NCBI RefSeq assembly: GCF_905147365.1 | Contig: NC_056406.1 | Coordinates: forward strand, 7,046,501-7,110,500 | Direction of reading: 5' to 3' | From: Aricia agestis | Taxonomy: Eukaryota > Arthropoda > Insecta > Lepidoptera > Lycaenidae | Length of the DNA stretch: 64,000 nucleotides | Shown: positions 44,201-54,927 of the stretch, one piece after another | How positions within the stretch are numbered: position 1 is the stretch's first letter | Layout of the letters: each line of letters starts with the position of its first letter | Made by a program: the position numbers and the translations under genes | Notes under the pieces: generated by a model | Told to the model about the DNA's origin: nothing | The model's database searches: none | The model's input: the letters and a program-made list of their open reading frames with translations, nothing else

Positions 44201-47200
44201 GCTATTTTTGTGGGAAAATGTACGGTTTCCGTAAAATTCCTAAATTACGCTGGCGAAGCCGCGCGGGACATCTAGTAAACTATAACTGTGCAAAATTTCA
44301 TGCACGTACGTTTCCCCGTTTTTCGTAAAAAGGGTTACAAAGTTTTTCGCTTGCGTATTAATATTATGATTATGGTAGCCATCTTTAAAAAAGCTCCCGT
44401 GGATTTTATAACTACCTGTTACTTCTTAATTTTCAATATACTGACCTGTTTGGTTGCCTTCTTCGCTTGTTTCTTCTCTCTGCTCTCTTTCAGTCGTATC
44501 TGCTTGAGGATGCCGACCAGCAGCTCGTCGACGTTGTGCTGTATGCCGGATGACGTCTCTATGAACTTGCTGTCCCTCGACGTCGCCAGCGCTTTGCCCT
44601 CTGTTTAAAAAAGAGGATTTTTTTATAATCAGAATAATATATTCAATGTCATAGTATTGGACAAACCTTAGTGGTTTATGACCAAACGACGTTGGTCTAT
44701 CAATACTCAATCTATCTGCCTAGGAATCAATTTCCTCGATGGGACTTACTGCATATAGTTATGAATCCATCTTTACAAAAATAAAATTCTAACCCCCAAA
44801 TGTCATGCATCGGAAATGTAGGTACTATCAGAGAAGTTGATTCCTATGCAAATCGGGGACCTAAGTAGTTTGGTTGCGTTACGTCAAACCCAGCTGACAG
44901 ATCACAATTAACATTGAATTGACATATTCGACCAAATAACATTGGTCTGTCAATTGCATAGGAATCAACTTCCTCGATGGTACATCCTGGCGAAGGAGCT
45001 ACAGCGTTAGAAATATGTTAGTGGGCCAAAGCCCGTTGAAGATAAATGCAATGATAAAGGCGATGATGAATAGCTACAAGAACACTATTGATCATGTCTA
45101 CTGAGAAAAAAAAATAAAGATCAAAATCGGTTCGCATTAGGAGCAGCAATGCAACGAACAGACATGTATTAGAACTTACAACACTAAACACACCCACGTT
45201 TCAATTAATGGGTTATGTTATAGAGTTAGTTTATATTGATAAGAACTTGGTTTGTCGAATTTTCCGAATTTTAGTTTTGTCCAACCTGTAAAGTTGATAA
45301 ACTTTCTAAATACTAAATTAAAACTAAATAATAAACTTCTGAAATGCAATGAATTTCGTGAGCGAAATTATTTTTATGAAAATATTTATTATAACTTAAT
45401 CATAACAATAACTACAGAATAATTAATTACTCAGTTAATATAAGTCTTATCTCTGGAAGCCATATTCTACGAAGCCAGAAATCAGTCGCTGGAAAAAGTT
45501 TTGTGTTAGCCTTTATTTCGACTTTCTCTTTTATATATTTAGCAGAAGCTATGATAGAGCCTGTACCTGTTATGAGATCTATGTTATACAGATATTGGTG
45601 TTTTTGTGCTTTTTCAATGACTGGTAAAGTCCAATCTACTAGTCATTCACCTTAGTTCGAAATTCAGCTAAAACGTAATAGTTCGAAATTTGAATTCAGT
45701 TTACGTACGTGACTGGTTCGACCACTTCCTTATCTCTACCATCGACAACGCCTTCTCCTGATAAATTGAATTCGGCATAATTACCCATTTAAAAATAAAA
45801 CGTGACCGACGAAAATGTCCCTGCAAATTACAGTGGGGAATTGCGACAGTGATTTCGAAGGCAAAGACGAGTCGCTTGTTGCATTACATAAATTGCTGAT
45901 TAACACTCATAGAGTACAGAGTGGTAAGCATCTGTTTCTGTAGACAGTTACGTATGCAACTGTTTAAAAAAATTGACAGTCTTATCTATTTGGACGTAGG
46001 TAGTTAAAAAATGTTCCTTTCCATAAGTCAATAATAATACAAATAAAATGAAACCTGTGTGTAAAATTGTACCACCCGTAGTATTAAGAACTAAAATAAT
46101 TTTACAATAATCTTATCAATTGTAAAATATCGAGTCAATAATAAAATACCAAGAGTTCTCAACTATAATGGGGCACGAATATTGGAAGTTTTATATAAGT
46201 ACGTAGAAATAGCCTGTCTCTACGTCCGCGTCAGTATACCTAACCAATACTCTCGGGACCCGAGGTAACTTCAGCAGCATATTTCAGCGATCTGTCGTTT
46301 CGATAATAACTAGTCCAGCGGTCGGAAATTTACTGTAATTTATTACATTGTAAACTTTCAACGTTATCGAGGCTTTCGCTGAACATTTTTTCCATTTAAA
46401 CTTTTCAACGTTTGAATTTATGCCAAAGTAAAATGAATTATATCGATGTCACAATATGGCCGCGTCGGATAACTAAAACGTGTGCTCGTAAAGCTTAATC
46501 TGAACCAGCATTTGTATTTATGAGGTTTAGAAGCAGGTGAATAAAGCGGCTAAGCGGGATTTCTGTCGTAAAACCGCCGTCGAGCTCACCAAATAGCTAA
46601 TAACTGTTATGGATGCCCGGTATTTATCTTCGCCGTTATGAAATATATTCATTTCCGAACCCATAAGCAGCTCAAATATTCCAGAAACATAAATAAGCCG
46701 GCTAATTAAAACAGGAGCACCGAGACTCGCATTTTAAGAGTAAAGTTTTAACACTTTCACGAACATTGTATTTTACAACATTTTATTGAAAAAGTTCCAA
46801 CTTCTGCTGTTTGTTTTTCGTTTCCGCTCCCTGTATTGTTGCGGTCTACTTTGAGAATAGTGCTTAAGTTCGTAAACATCTGTTTTTATGGATCTCATTT
46901 TTATCAATAAACGCTATATGATAAAGTATAACATTTTATTTTCTTCTTTTGCATCACGAGTCACGACCTTTTACATTATTTAGGTCCCGCCTGATTTGTT
47001 ATGTGTCGGTATTGCTATAAAGTGTTTTAATATGGTTTTAATAATACTCATTATTATTTTTAACAAAAAATTAAAACCGACTTCCAAGGTAAAAACAATA
47101 ATAATATGAACTAAAAAGTATTAAATAACTCTTACTCTATAATAGTGCCTTTTTCAGAATTCATCTAAATCTCAACTATTTCTGTACATACTACAGTCTT

Positions 47201-50200
47201 CATTATTTGAGTCGGTACCAGCTAATTTTATCGTGAGTTCAGTCAATGTCAGAATATCTGAAGCTTTTGGGACTGGTACCGACTTTAAAGTATTGAAGAC
47301 TGTAGTATGTACAGAAATAGTTGAGATTTAGATGAATTCTGAAAAAGGCACTATTATAGAGTAAGAGTTATTTAATACTTTTTAGTTCATATTATTATTG
47401 TTTTTACCTTCGAAGTCGGTTTTATTTTTTTGTTAAAAATAATAATTTCACTCTTTTTAGTTATCTACAAGCTAAGGCTTTATGCGTAAATAACCGCTAC
47501 GAATGTTAACTATTCACATTATGTTACTGTAAGCTACATTGTGGTAAATGCTTGCAGTTATCTAAGCGATGCTGCAATTTTAAAACTTTTATCTTTAAAG
47601 GTTCAGGAGTTCTGTTCAGTGCCTTTGGACCAAGAGACACCTTCGTATGAACTTTCTCTTATTCGTAACATATGTTTAAGTTACTAGAAACAACATTTTA
47701 ACCACTATGAGTCTTTTGATAAATTTCAAGGATTTCCCTCGATTGCTCATAGATCCCATCATCAGCTCACCACTTTCATAATTATTATACAAAATCAAGA
47801 TTATACCCTATACAACAGCACAAGAATTTTTAAAATCGGTCCACAAACAGCGAAACAATCATCAAAAACATTTGCTTCGCTGCAAAATATCACGAAAAGC
47901 ATCAATAATTGGGTCATAATGTGATGACTGATGACCCATGGCATAATTATGATTTTGATGATGATGATCAAATAAATTGATGTATTGGCTTATGCTTTCA
48001 GTTGTTTGAACAACGCCAAAATCCCCGAACCTGTACGGATTCTATACGGATTCAAAAGTTCTGTTGGGTACCTTCGGATCCAGGGCATAAAACCTGGTGC
48101 GAAATCTTATTTTTTGGTAGAATTTACCTCGAATGCTTCAGAAAAAATTGAAATCACTATATGTTTCCATACAAATTTCAAGGAGTCCCCTTTCCTCCTT
48201 TCCTCCAGGATCCCATCATCAGATCACCACTTTTGTGAACATGGTACCAAATTCGAGTTAAGCCCTATACAACACAAAAAGAATTTTGAAAATCGGATCA
48301 CAAACGGCTGAGTTATCGTTGAACATACAAAAAAAAGATACATACAGCCGAACATAACCTCCTCGTTTTTGAAAGTCGGTAAAAAAGAAGTATTATTAAA
48401 AAAACGCCTCCGTGGTCTAGTGGTAAAGAGCGCGGCTCTTGACTCGGAGGTCGTGGGTTCGATTCCCGCGTTGGAAACATGTTATTTCCAAGTTAGGTTA
48501 GGACAGTGCAGGCTGATCACCTGATTGTCTGACAAGTAAGATGATCCATGCGTCGGATGGGCATGTAAAAAGTCGGTCCTGCGCCTGATCTCTCGCCGGT
48601 CGTGTCGGTTTTCCGTCCCTCTGGGTTATGAGAGTAAAGGAATAGAGAGTGCTCTTGTGTACTGCGCACACACTTGGGCACTATAAAATTACTCCTGCGT
48701 AGCTGGTCTGGTTTCAATGAAACCGGCCACCGTCACCGAAACCGGTGTGGGAGCTATTATTATTAATAAAGTGTTTTAATGGTAAAATATAGCACTCTCA
48801 AATAATAATAATAATATTATCTAAGGACACATCACACCATCACACCACGTTCGCGTCAGTCTGCTGGCCCCGTGCTAAGTACCTGAAGGACTTGTGTTAT
48901 AGGTACCAGACAACGGAAATATATTTAATACTTTTATGCTATACATATATTTAAGATTTTTATTATGTGATACACATATATTTAATACACATCCATGACC
49001 CAGGAACTTCGAAAACTTTTTGTTCCGTCGGCGGGATTCGAACCCGTGACCCCCGGTTTAAGCTACCAACGTGCTTACCCACTGGGCCACAGAGGTCGTC
49101 AAAAGCAATCATCTTAATTGGTCAGCTAAATTAATACGAAATTCTAGAAAGGTTATTAAAATACTGTATAAAAAATGAAATTGTTTAAAATTTTACCATT
49201 TTTAATTTAACACTAAGCGATGTCATTAACTCCAGACTAGTATCACAGCTGGGTAAAGTGTTTGATTGCTAATACTAATTTAGTCGCACAAAATACAATT
49301 TCACGCCACGAGCACTTTACTGCGTGGTACCAGAAATAGACTTCTAGAATTTCCTCGCATTCGAAAAACCTACTTAATAGGCACCAGTATCGCTTTAACC
49401 AGAATCCAGAACCACGTCGTTTAAGGGGGCGACTAACCCTAAAGTGTCGATTTTATAATTAATTTTTATACTTGAAAATAAGCCCCGAATTGTTTCATTT
49501 TCTAAAATTATATACTACATTATATTTCCGAGAATTCGATCTGAGCAAAAACACGATATCTCAAAATTTTCTCGATAGAAAAAAATCACAAAGATGCATG
49601 TAATTTTCACAAATGTTTCATTTATTGCCATAACCGTGCATTGAACTAAGTTAATATTTTAGCACATTGTATAAAATTCTATCATTGAGAGATCGACCTA
49701 GCGGATTTTTAAAATGTTGTATATTTATCGAGATATTGAGAAAAAACTAATTTGGCGATGAATCCGCGTCGTCCTTTTTCACCTGGCATATGAAAGACGA
49801 AAGAAGAAAGTGAGTGTGAAGAGAGAAGGACGATGTTTGATTTTTTGGGTTAGTCGCCCTCTTAAGCCATGAATTACTAATCGCGAAATACTAAACTCTT
49901 CTACATTTATTTAACGACATACTAACCATTAGTCGCCACCTGTCTTGCTCTAACCAAGTCATTTATTTCCAACTAGCACTACGATGGGTATCGTGTTCAA
50001 TCGTACAACTAACAAGGTCTCTTTTACGTTATATACTAAACTAGTGGAAAGCTCTGTTTCCAACTAGCACCACGGTGCTTTTAGTGGTAAACTGCTCTCT
50101 TGCAAGGTAAGCCAGCAGCTGCCTGGCTCGCAGAAGCTCTTCATTTAAAAATAATACTTATCATTCGTAGACACGTGTCTCGCTCTAATTGAGCCTTGTT

Positions 50201-53200
50201 GCCAACCAGCACCACGGTGCGTTTAGCTGTAAACTAAAGTAAAAAAACAGGTCTCCGGCTCGCAGAAGCCCCTCTACATTTTTAACAAAACACTAACCGT
50301 TTGTGGACACCTGTCTCGCTCTAACCAAGTCAGCCTTGTTCCCAACCAGCACCACGGTGCGTTCTGCGGTGAACTGCTCTCTCGCGAGGTACGCTAGCAG
50401 CTCCCCGGCTCGCAGGAACGAGCTCTTCGCCACTATGGAGTACACCACGACGCAGGCATGAGGCTCGTACGTCGACAGACAGTTTTCAACCTGCGAGGAG
50501 AGGCACAATTTAAATGGTGAAAGTGGATGCCAGGAAAATATCCGACATCCGTTAAAGTGAGACCGCACTAGGCCACACTTCGCTGCATCGGAACCACGCG
50601 ACACTTCACGGCCAAATATTATTATTCGTACTGTTATAGCTTTGGTATGTATGTAACATCCCTTAGTCAGCCCCTTTCCTACCTATCCAGCATTTCCTTT
50701 GTCTAGCAGCTTGAATGAATGAATGAATGAATATGAGCACAAAGGCGGCTTTATCGCTGTAAAGCGATTTCCTCCAAGCAACCTCTGGCGCATGGAGACA
50801 AATTACAACACAGTGCAGCTTGAGTTGGAATAAGACAGAACTAGAAATTAAATTAGGCTTATCATACATCTTAATTACCTAGGAACAATCTTACACTAAA
50901 TCCTATTCTAAAAATATGTTACGATAATATGTTAGCAGCTTCGGTTGCATTCCCAGTCCCACACTCTCCATCCGCGCTAGACGTGTGCATCAAAAAACCA
51001 AAATTGTTTTTTTTTAAAAAGCCAAAATCCTTGTGCGTTGTAACAGTACGAATAATATTATGAGCTGACTGGAGCTACGCAACACTTCAGAAGTTTAGAA
51101 ATGTGAAAAGAAGTGTCGCGTCACTTCGCTGCAGCCTTCGCCTATAATAGTGCCAGTGCGGTATATTTTTCCCATAGGAATTTAAATTAGGCGATGGCTT
51201 CTTAGCTAAGTTAGGTAACTCCTAAGTAGGTTTTGCCTGTCCATGACGAAATGATATTGCTTAATTTCTAAACTCAATAAAAATAAAAAAATCCATACTT
51301 CCATACTAATATTATAAATGCGAAAGTGTGTCTGTCTATCTGTCTGTCTGTTACCTCTTCACGCCCAAACCGCTGAACCGATTTTGATGAAATTTGGCAT
51401 AGAGATACTTTGAGTCCCGGGAAAGGACATAGGATACTTTTTGTTCCGAAAAAATGTACGGTTCCTGCGCGATAAACGAGTTTTGGCGCAACGGAGTTGC
51501 GGGCGTCATTTAGTGTACGATAACTACGTAGTTATAATATAATGTATGCTTTCATGACTCTATTAAATTAATGTAAAATTCAATTCAATTAGTTCATTTG
51601 TCGCTGGTTATTAAAATGGATCGGTACAAATATGTTGTGTAACCGTTCCATCGACGTACGATATTAAAACTCAATAAGGCAAATGAAATTCGTACAAAGT
51701 AATGTTTTCATTACGGTAAGCGCTCGATTCATTTTCGGATTGATTTCGTATTGAATGGCGGCTAAATTATGTGTTCCCAGAAATGAGGGACATGAGTAAT
51801 ACTTCGATATTAATCTCCTAACAAACATACTAACTTTGAAACTCATGGAGGATATAATTAATTTATAAATAAAATAAATCAAAGCTATTACAAAAGTCCA
51901 AGCCTTAAAATAATAAGTTCTATGACTGTAAACAAAATATATTATAAGAACGTAAAATGTATGTAAGTGAGGTCAACAATGCGCATTTAATTCTACACAT
52001 TTTTAGGTCAGCCGGCCAGTATTTTTAGGGTTTAGGGAAAAGATAACTTTAGGGTATGCTAAAAAGATAGCTATCTAATTAGCATACCCTAAAGAAATAC
52101 TGCTAGCTAGAAAACTTTAGATAAATACAGCTATGCTATTACTTTTAACCATATTTAAACTCAACCAAATAAAACAACTCATTCTTATTCTACTAATGAA
52201 ATTACTTTTTAAATCTATATCTATATAATTATATAAAACTCAAAGGTGACTGACTGACAATATGGTGATCTATCAACGCACAGCCCAAACCACTGGACGG
52301 ATCGAGCTGAAATTTTGCATGCAGGTAGTTGTTATGACGAAGGCTTTCGCTTTTGGAAAAAGGATTTTGATAAATTCCAACCCCAAAGGGTTAAAATAGG
52401 GCATGAAAGTTTGTATATAATATACTTCTTAACGCGAGCGAAGCCGCGGGCAAAAGCTCGTATGTTATAAAGCAATAAGTATTTCACTCAATATTTCAGT
52501 GTAATAAAATACGACTTTTATTAAAAACGTAGCAATAAACCTATCATTAAACCCTTGTCATTAACTGTCCGTTACTTTAGTAATTATTTGACAGGTGAGC
52601 GACGTTTTTCATTCCACCCTAAACGGCCTGTGAGCCGTTTAGGGTTAAAATTGTAATTTATAATTTTCAGCTCGATATTGTTTTGTATTTTTCAGCCTCA
52701 TTGTCCGCCAGTCATTACCGTCCGCTAGTCATTTATCGAAGGAAATATAAATTGAGCGGTTAAGTGTCCTTTGAGAGAACGACATCTAATTTGCGCTTAA
52801 CAAGTTTCTGAGGCGTTAAAGTTTTACTATATTTTAGACTTTCATCTTTGCTTCGGTATAATAAATGGGTTTGTACGAATGATAGGACTGTCACAACCGG
52901 TGTTAAGCCACATAAAAAATGCAAATTATAGTTCAAAATTTATGTTTTGCGGGAAATCGTTTTGTAAATTCGACATGTTTGAATTAATAACTTAAATATC
53001 ATGATTCATGACAAAATAAAGAGACACGAGATCAGACGGTAAATATATAAAAATATAAATTTGTATTATATATACCTATACTACAGAAACTTTCAAGAAA
53101 TGCTATTTAGGTTAGGTTATGTTAGTTTTCAGTTAACTATTTTGAGTTAATTCAGTTAATATAATTAAAGGAGGATCTTTTCGAGAAATAGGCTTACCAT

Positions 53201-53330
53201 TTGCTGGCTACCATAAGTCTCAGTGGTTCTCAACTCACCGACATCTCAGTACTGGGATGGTCGATGAATATCAGCTCTGATTCCTCTCCATCCAGAAGCA
53301 CTGACACTGACTTTTCTCCAAACTCGTCGT
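41203..53330 (-). CDS. Rgk: RGK-family small GTPase (Rad/Gem/Rem-like), 3' four coding exons
   Basis: Coding exons (minus) are 53239-53330, 50298-50490, 44446-44600 and 41203-41334; introns are GT-AG and phases close. Visible parts in order: DEFGEKSVSVLLDGEESEL (switch region), a divergent G3 (FIDHPST instead of DTAG, as in RGK proteins), VENCLSTYEPHACVVVYS, G4 NKAD (VLVGNKADL), G5 ETSSGIQHNVDELL, and a lysine-rich stretch (ESREKKQAKKATKQ). The C-terminal extension ends SKSCENLHVL, the conserved RGK tail without a prenylation CAAX box. RGK proteins bind voltage-gated calcium-channel beta subunits and inhibit the channels at the plasma membrane; several act on the cytoskeleton. The G1 P-loop exon is not found in the window. 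Introns of 2.7-5.7 kb are full of repeats, and intron 3' of the G4 exon holds decayed copies of that exon. Confidence 0.93.
41560..42080. other. RGK intron sequence with a small palindrome
   Basis: Intronic. The words TACCACAGTATAGCAATATG and CATATCCCTATGCTATACTGTGGTA (about 41990-42033) form a short palindrome around a central CATATG-like loop. Nothing else was recognised. Confidence 0.35.
42089..42121 (+). repeat. Micro-palindrome insert, 33 bp, 8-bp TSD
   Basis: A palindrome, perfect at its ends, begins CATAGACATAATATA and ends TATTATGTCTATG. Exact AATTAAGC lies on both sides (42081-42088 and 42122-42129). It lies in the last RGK intron and is the smallest intact copy seen. Confidence 0.75.
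42398..42735 (+). mobile_element. Retroposon family C, second near-full copy
   Basis: It has the same order of blocks as 38590-38981 but a shorter CCCT-rich tract (about 42537-42610). It ends in an A9 run. It lies in the last RGK intron. Confidence 0.65.
42766..44369 (-). mobile_element. Helitron family 1, host of a nested Helitron
   Basis: CTAG at 42766-42769 with the GGTCGAAATTCGACC palindrome marks its 3' end on the minus strand. Its 5' TC end is at 44369. The body matches 1184-1691 and is split exactly at CATCATA|TAAACTATAAC by the element 43161-44275. Confidence 0.8.
43161..44275 (+). mobile_element. Helitron inserted in a Helitron
   Basis: It starts TCCTACTTCC after host A (43160) and ends GCGGGACATCTAG before host T (44276). 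Removing it restores the uninterrupted host sequence seen at 1599-1613, proving insertion between A and T with no target duplication. A GGCGAAGCCGCGCGGG hairpin precedes CTAG. Internally it holds a repeat H copy (43348-43570), a (CAT)n run (43741-43769) and a possible second Helitron start near 43918. Confidence 0.82.
44655..44983. mobile_element. Two copies of the GTACYATC MITE
   Basis: 44822-44983 is a full copy with ends GTACTATCAGAGAAGTTGAT and ATCAACTTCCTCGATGGTAC. About 44655-44745 is a right-half copy (ATGACCAAACGACGTTGGTC to AATTTCCTCGATGG). They are relatives of 23991-24148. Both lie in RGK intronic sequence. Confidence 0.6.
45815..45923 (+). CDS. Candidate first coding exon, unknown gene, antisense to RGK intron
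   Basis: An ATG preceded by an in-frame TGA opens MSLQITVGNCDSDFEGKDES, then VALHKLLINTHRVQS, and meets a good donor (GTG|GTAAGCA) in phase 1. If unspliced the frame stops after 42 codons. Composition is more protein-like than nearby frames. No following exon was recognised and the family is unknown. It may be the start of a nested plus-strand gene or chance. Confidence 0.25.
45943..47050. other. Intronic stretch without recognised features
   Basis: RGK intron sequence. No exon, repeat or RNA gene was recognised. Confidence 0.45.
47051..47446. mobile_element. Near-perfect long hairpin MITE (AAAACCGACTTCC family)
   Basis: Arms of about 180 bp are almost exact inverted copies, from TTTTTAACAAAAAATTAAAA to AAAACCGACTTCGAAGG on the opposite strand. 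The centre has GTCGGTACCAGCTAA and GGGACTGGTACCGAC. The high arm identity suggests a young insertion or ongoing repair between the arms. The related copy at 21150 has decayed. Confidence 0.7.
47630..48385 (-). repeat. Dispersed repeat H, two tandem copies
   Basis: On the minus strand ACCGACTTTCAAAAACGAGG, TCAACGATAACTCAGCCGTT and CCGATTTTCAAAATTC-type blocks (about 48000-48385) are followed by a second diverged copy (about 47690-47885). The same blocks appear at 20455 and 43348. A 108-codon frame at 47985-48311 is a by-product. Confidence 0.5.
48404..48790 (+). mobile_element. SINE-A, tRNA-headed, full length
   Basis: The head GCCTCCGTGGTCTAGTGG (A-box) and GTGGGTTCGATTCCCGC (B-box) resembles a tRNA. 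It continues without a terminator into a ~300-bp body (GACAAGTAAGATGATCCATG, GGGCATGTAAAAAGTCGG, GGCCACCGTCACCGAAACC) and a (TAT)n tail. A second copy at 58912-60788 is split by a hAT element. Confidence 0.75.
48800..49105 (-). mobile_element. SINE-B, full length, tail to tail with SINE-A
   Basis: The minus-strand head GACGACCTCTGTGGCCCAGT carries a B-box GGGTTCGAATCCCGCC. The (TAT)n tail at about 48800-48825 abuts the SINE-A tail, so two tRNA-headed SINEs are arranged tail to tail. Confidence 0.72.
49425..49861. mobile_element. TTAA-flanked MITE, GGGGGCGACTAACCC ends
   Basis: TTAA at 49421-49424 and 49862-49865 flanks ends GGGGGCGACTAACCC and GGGTTAGTCGCCCTC. It matches 5865-6352 along its length. 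It lies just downstream (in the RGK sense) of the decayed exon copies. Confidence 0.75.
49905..50275 (-). pseudogene. Decayed tandem copies of the RGK G4 exon
   Basis: Three partial copies precede the true exon (50298-50490) on the plus axis. Copy A (about 49905-49990) has VVLVGN then K followed by a stop, and keeps a donor-like AATG|GTTAGT. Copy B (about 50040-50145) keeps LARQ-type LLAYLAREQFTTKSTVVLV and GNR. Copy C (about 50157-50275) has TVVLVGNKA and then a frameshift at the D-L-V-R codons. The copies overlap at the GGTGCTGGTTGG core, so they are separate duplications and not one broken exon. None can replace the true exon as it stands. Confidence 0.75.
50499..51291. other. RGK intron sequence
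   Basis: No exon is seen. GACACTTC/GAAGTGTCGCG words around 50540-50625 and 51050-51150 suggest a degraded inverted pair. An (AATG)5 microsatellite lies at about 50713-50732. Confidence 0.35.
51292..51513 (+). mobile_element. Short Helitron, family 2
   Basis: Starts TCCATACT after A, contains AATATTATAAATGCGAAAG and (GTCT)n, and ends GCGGGCGTCATTTAG before T, so the 3' CTAG has become TTAG. It is closely related to 3991-4200. Confidence 0.7.
52047..52096. repeat. Stem-loop with TTTAGGGTATGCTAA arms
   Basis: The arms CTTTAGGGTATGCTAA and TTAGCATACCCTAAAG pair perfectly around an 18-nt AAAGATAGCTATCTAA loop. A second perfect stem (ACCCTAAACGGC, CTGTGA loop, GCCGTTTAGGGT) lies at about 52617-52646. 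Confidence 0.5.
52214..52460 (+). mobile_element. Degraded Helitron
   Basis: It starts TCTATATCTATATAATTATA after A. It has CAGCCCAAACCACTGGACGG and GAAATTTTGCATGCAGG, typical of lepidopteran Helitrons. It ends GCGAGCGAAGCCGCGGGC...CTCG, where CTAG appears mutated. Another faint copy lies at about 54262-54430. Confidence 0.5.
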
Positions 53331-53402
53331 CTGTAACAAAACATAATAATGTATCACCAGTTTTTTTTTTTGTTTATTATAAAGCTGGACACATACAGGT
53401 GT

Positions 53403-54590
53403 AAGAAGGATTTAAAATCGCACCTATAACAAACGCCCTAAACCTTGTGATTAATAAAAAGGTCCGATTGTACACAGAAGATATAATATAACAGTGTTTT
53501 GTTTAAAAAAAAAGAGTGGGTTGAGAGATAAGGTCAACATTTTTAATAACCATAACACAGCGAGAATCTTTTTATTAAGAAAAGGAATAAGGGGTTTAAT
53601 AATATTTTAATGCATGTTATCGCACCGTTCGCATCTAAAATTACCCACTATTTATTTGATTTTATATTATTTCACTGGTAATAATAACGAGTTTCCTAAA
53701 GCGAGTGAAATGCAAATATACGCTAATAAAACGTTATTAAGAAAAGGAAAATATTTTTTTCAGTACAAAGCACATAATAAAATCAGATGGTGTTCTGATT
53801 AATGGGAAAGCGAGTGGAGTGCAAAATTAAATTAACACTAAGCAAATACTTTTGATGCTGCGAGTACATGTTTGCTTGCGAGAAGCAAATAATATTGTGC
53901 TGGTACTCATGATAACAGTTACCTTGACGTTTGTAGCCTTAGAAAACTGTTTATACCTCTATAATTATCCTTAAATCGATATATACCTAGAGGCGTATCA
54001 AACATATCGTCTTTTATTATATTTTATTCGTAAAAGGATTTGTAGGACGTTGAATAGCCGCCTGATGATAAGTATACCGTTACGTTTCGGAAAGCTTATT
54101 AGCGTGGGAGAGGTGGGTACACACTACACAAGTAAGCTCCTTCCAAGAATTGACTCAATATGATATAAATAGGCCTAAATATTCTTACACGTAAGGTAAA
54201 TATTTCCAAGATAATTCCTCTTGAAATTTTATTATGGTTAAGGTTAAAAATCTTAATGTAATCCGTACTAACAGTATAAATAAGAAAATGTGTCTGTCTG
54301 ATGAAAACATAAAAAACCTCTTAACACTCAAAACGCTGATCTGATAAAGATACTTTTAGTTTCGAAAAAGGACACAGGGTATTGTTTCTATTCCGAAACA
54401 AATACAGCTTCCGAACGGAGCGGCAACATTTCAATCAATATGCTTTGAGAACAAAACATTTGTAACCCTCACTGATCTTCACGGCAAGCAATTCTTCGAA
54501 AGCTAGCCATTTCAGACAGACATCCTTTAACTCCTAGAAAGTAAAGTCTACCTTAATATTAATCGTGTAACCTAGAGCTATAACATAATA
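53403..54590. other. RGK intron sequence
   Basis: Apart from a degraded Helitron-like segment at about 54262-54430 (ACTAACAGTATAAATAAG, TGTCTGTCTG), nothing was recognised. No P-loop exon (GxxxxGK[S/T] codons on the minus strand) was found here. Confidence 0.45.
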
Positions 54591-54927
54591 TACAGGATGT
54601 AACAAAACTAAGTGATAATAATATAGGGTGTGTAATGTGTCCCATGTATAGAGTTCACTGAAAGAGCAACTTTTTTTACTATTGTATGTGCAAATTCCTG
54701 ACCCTACAGGAGCGCTTGCCCATACAAATCACAAAAAAAAAATTGCTCCTTCAGCGCAAGCGCAAGCGCTGTCTCACGGCGGTTTTCTGTGAGAACGTGG
54801 TATTTCTCCGGTCGAGCCGGCCCATTCGTGCCGAAGCATGGCACTCCCACGTCTAATGTATACATGGGACACATACACATTAATACACACCCTTAAGTAT
54901 TATCACTTACTTTTGTTACATGTTGTA
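54591..54927. mobile_element. TA-flanked MITE with nested retroposon C
   Basis: The ends TACAGGATGTAACAAAAC and TTTTGTTACATGTTGTA are inverted, and GTGATAATA and GGGTGTGTAATGTG blocks follow on both sides. A minus-strand retroposon C copy sits inside at about 54665-54855: CAAGCGCTGTCTCACGGCGG up to CACTCCCACGT, 3'-incomplete. Confidence 0.65.

Noticed and set aside
48404..48476. Possible tRNA genes (also 29223-29302, 49020-49105, 60426-60480)
   Set aside because: The tRNA-like heads continue into conserved SINE bodies, occur in several copies and lack a pol III terminator after the head.
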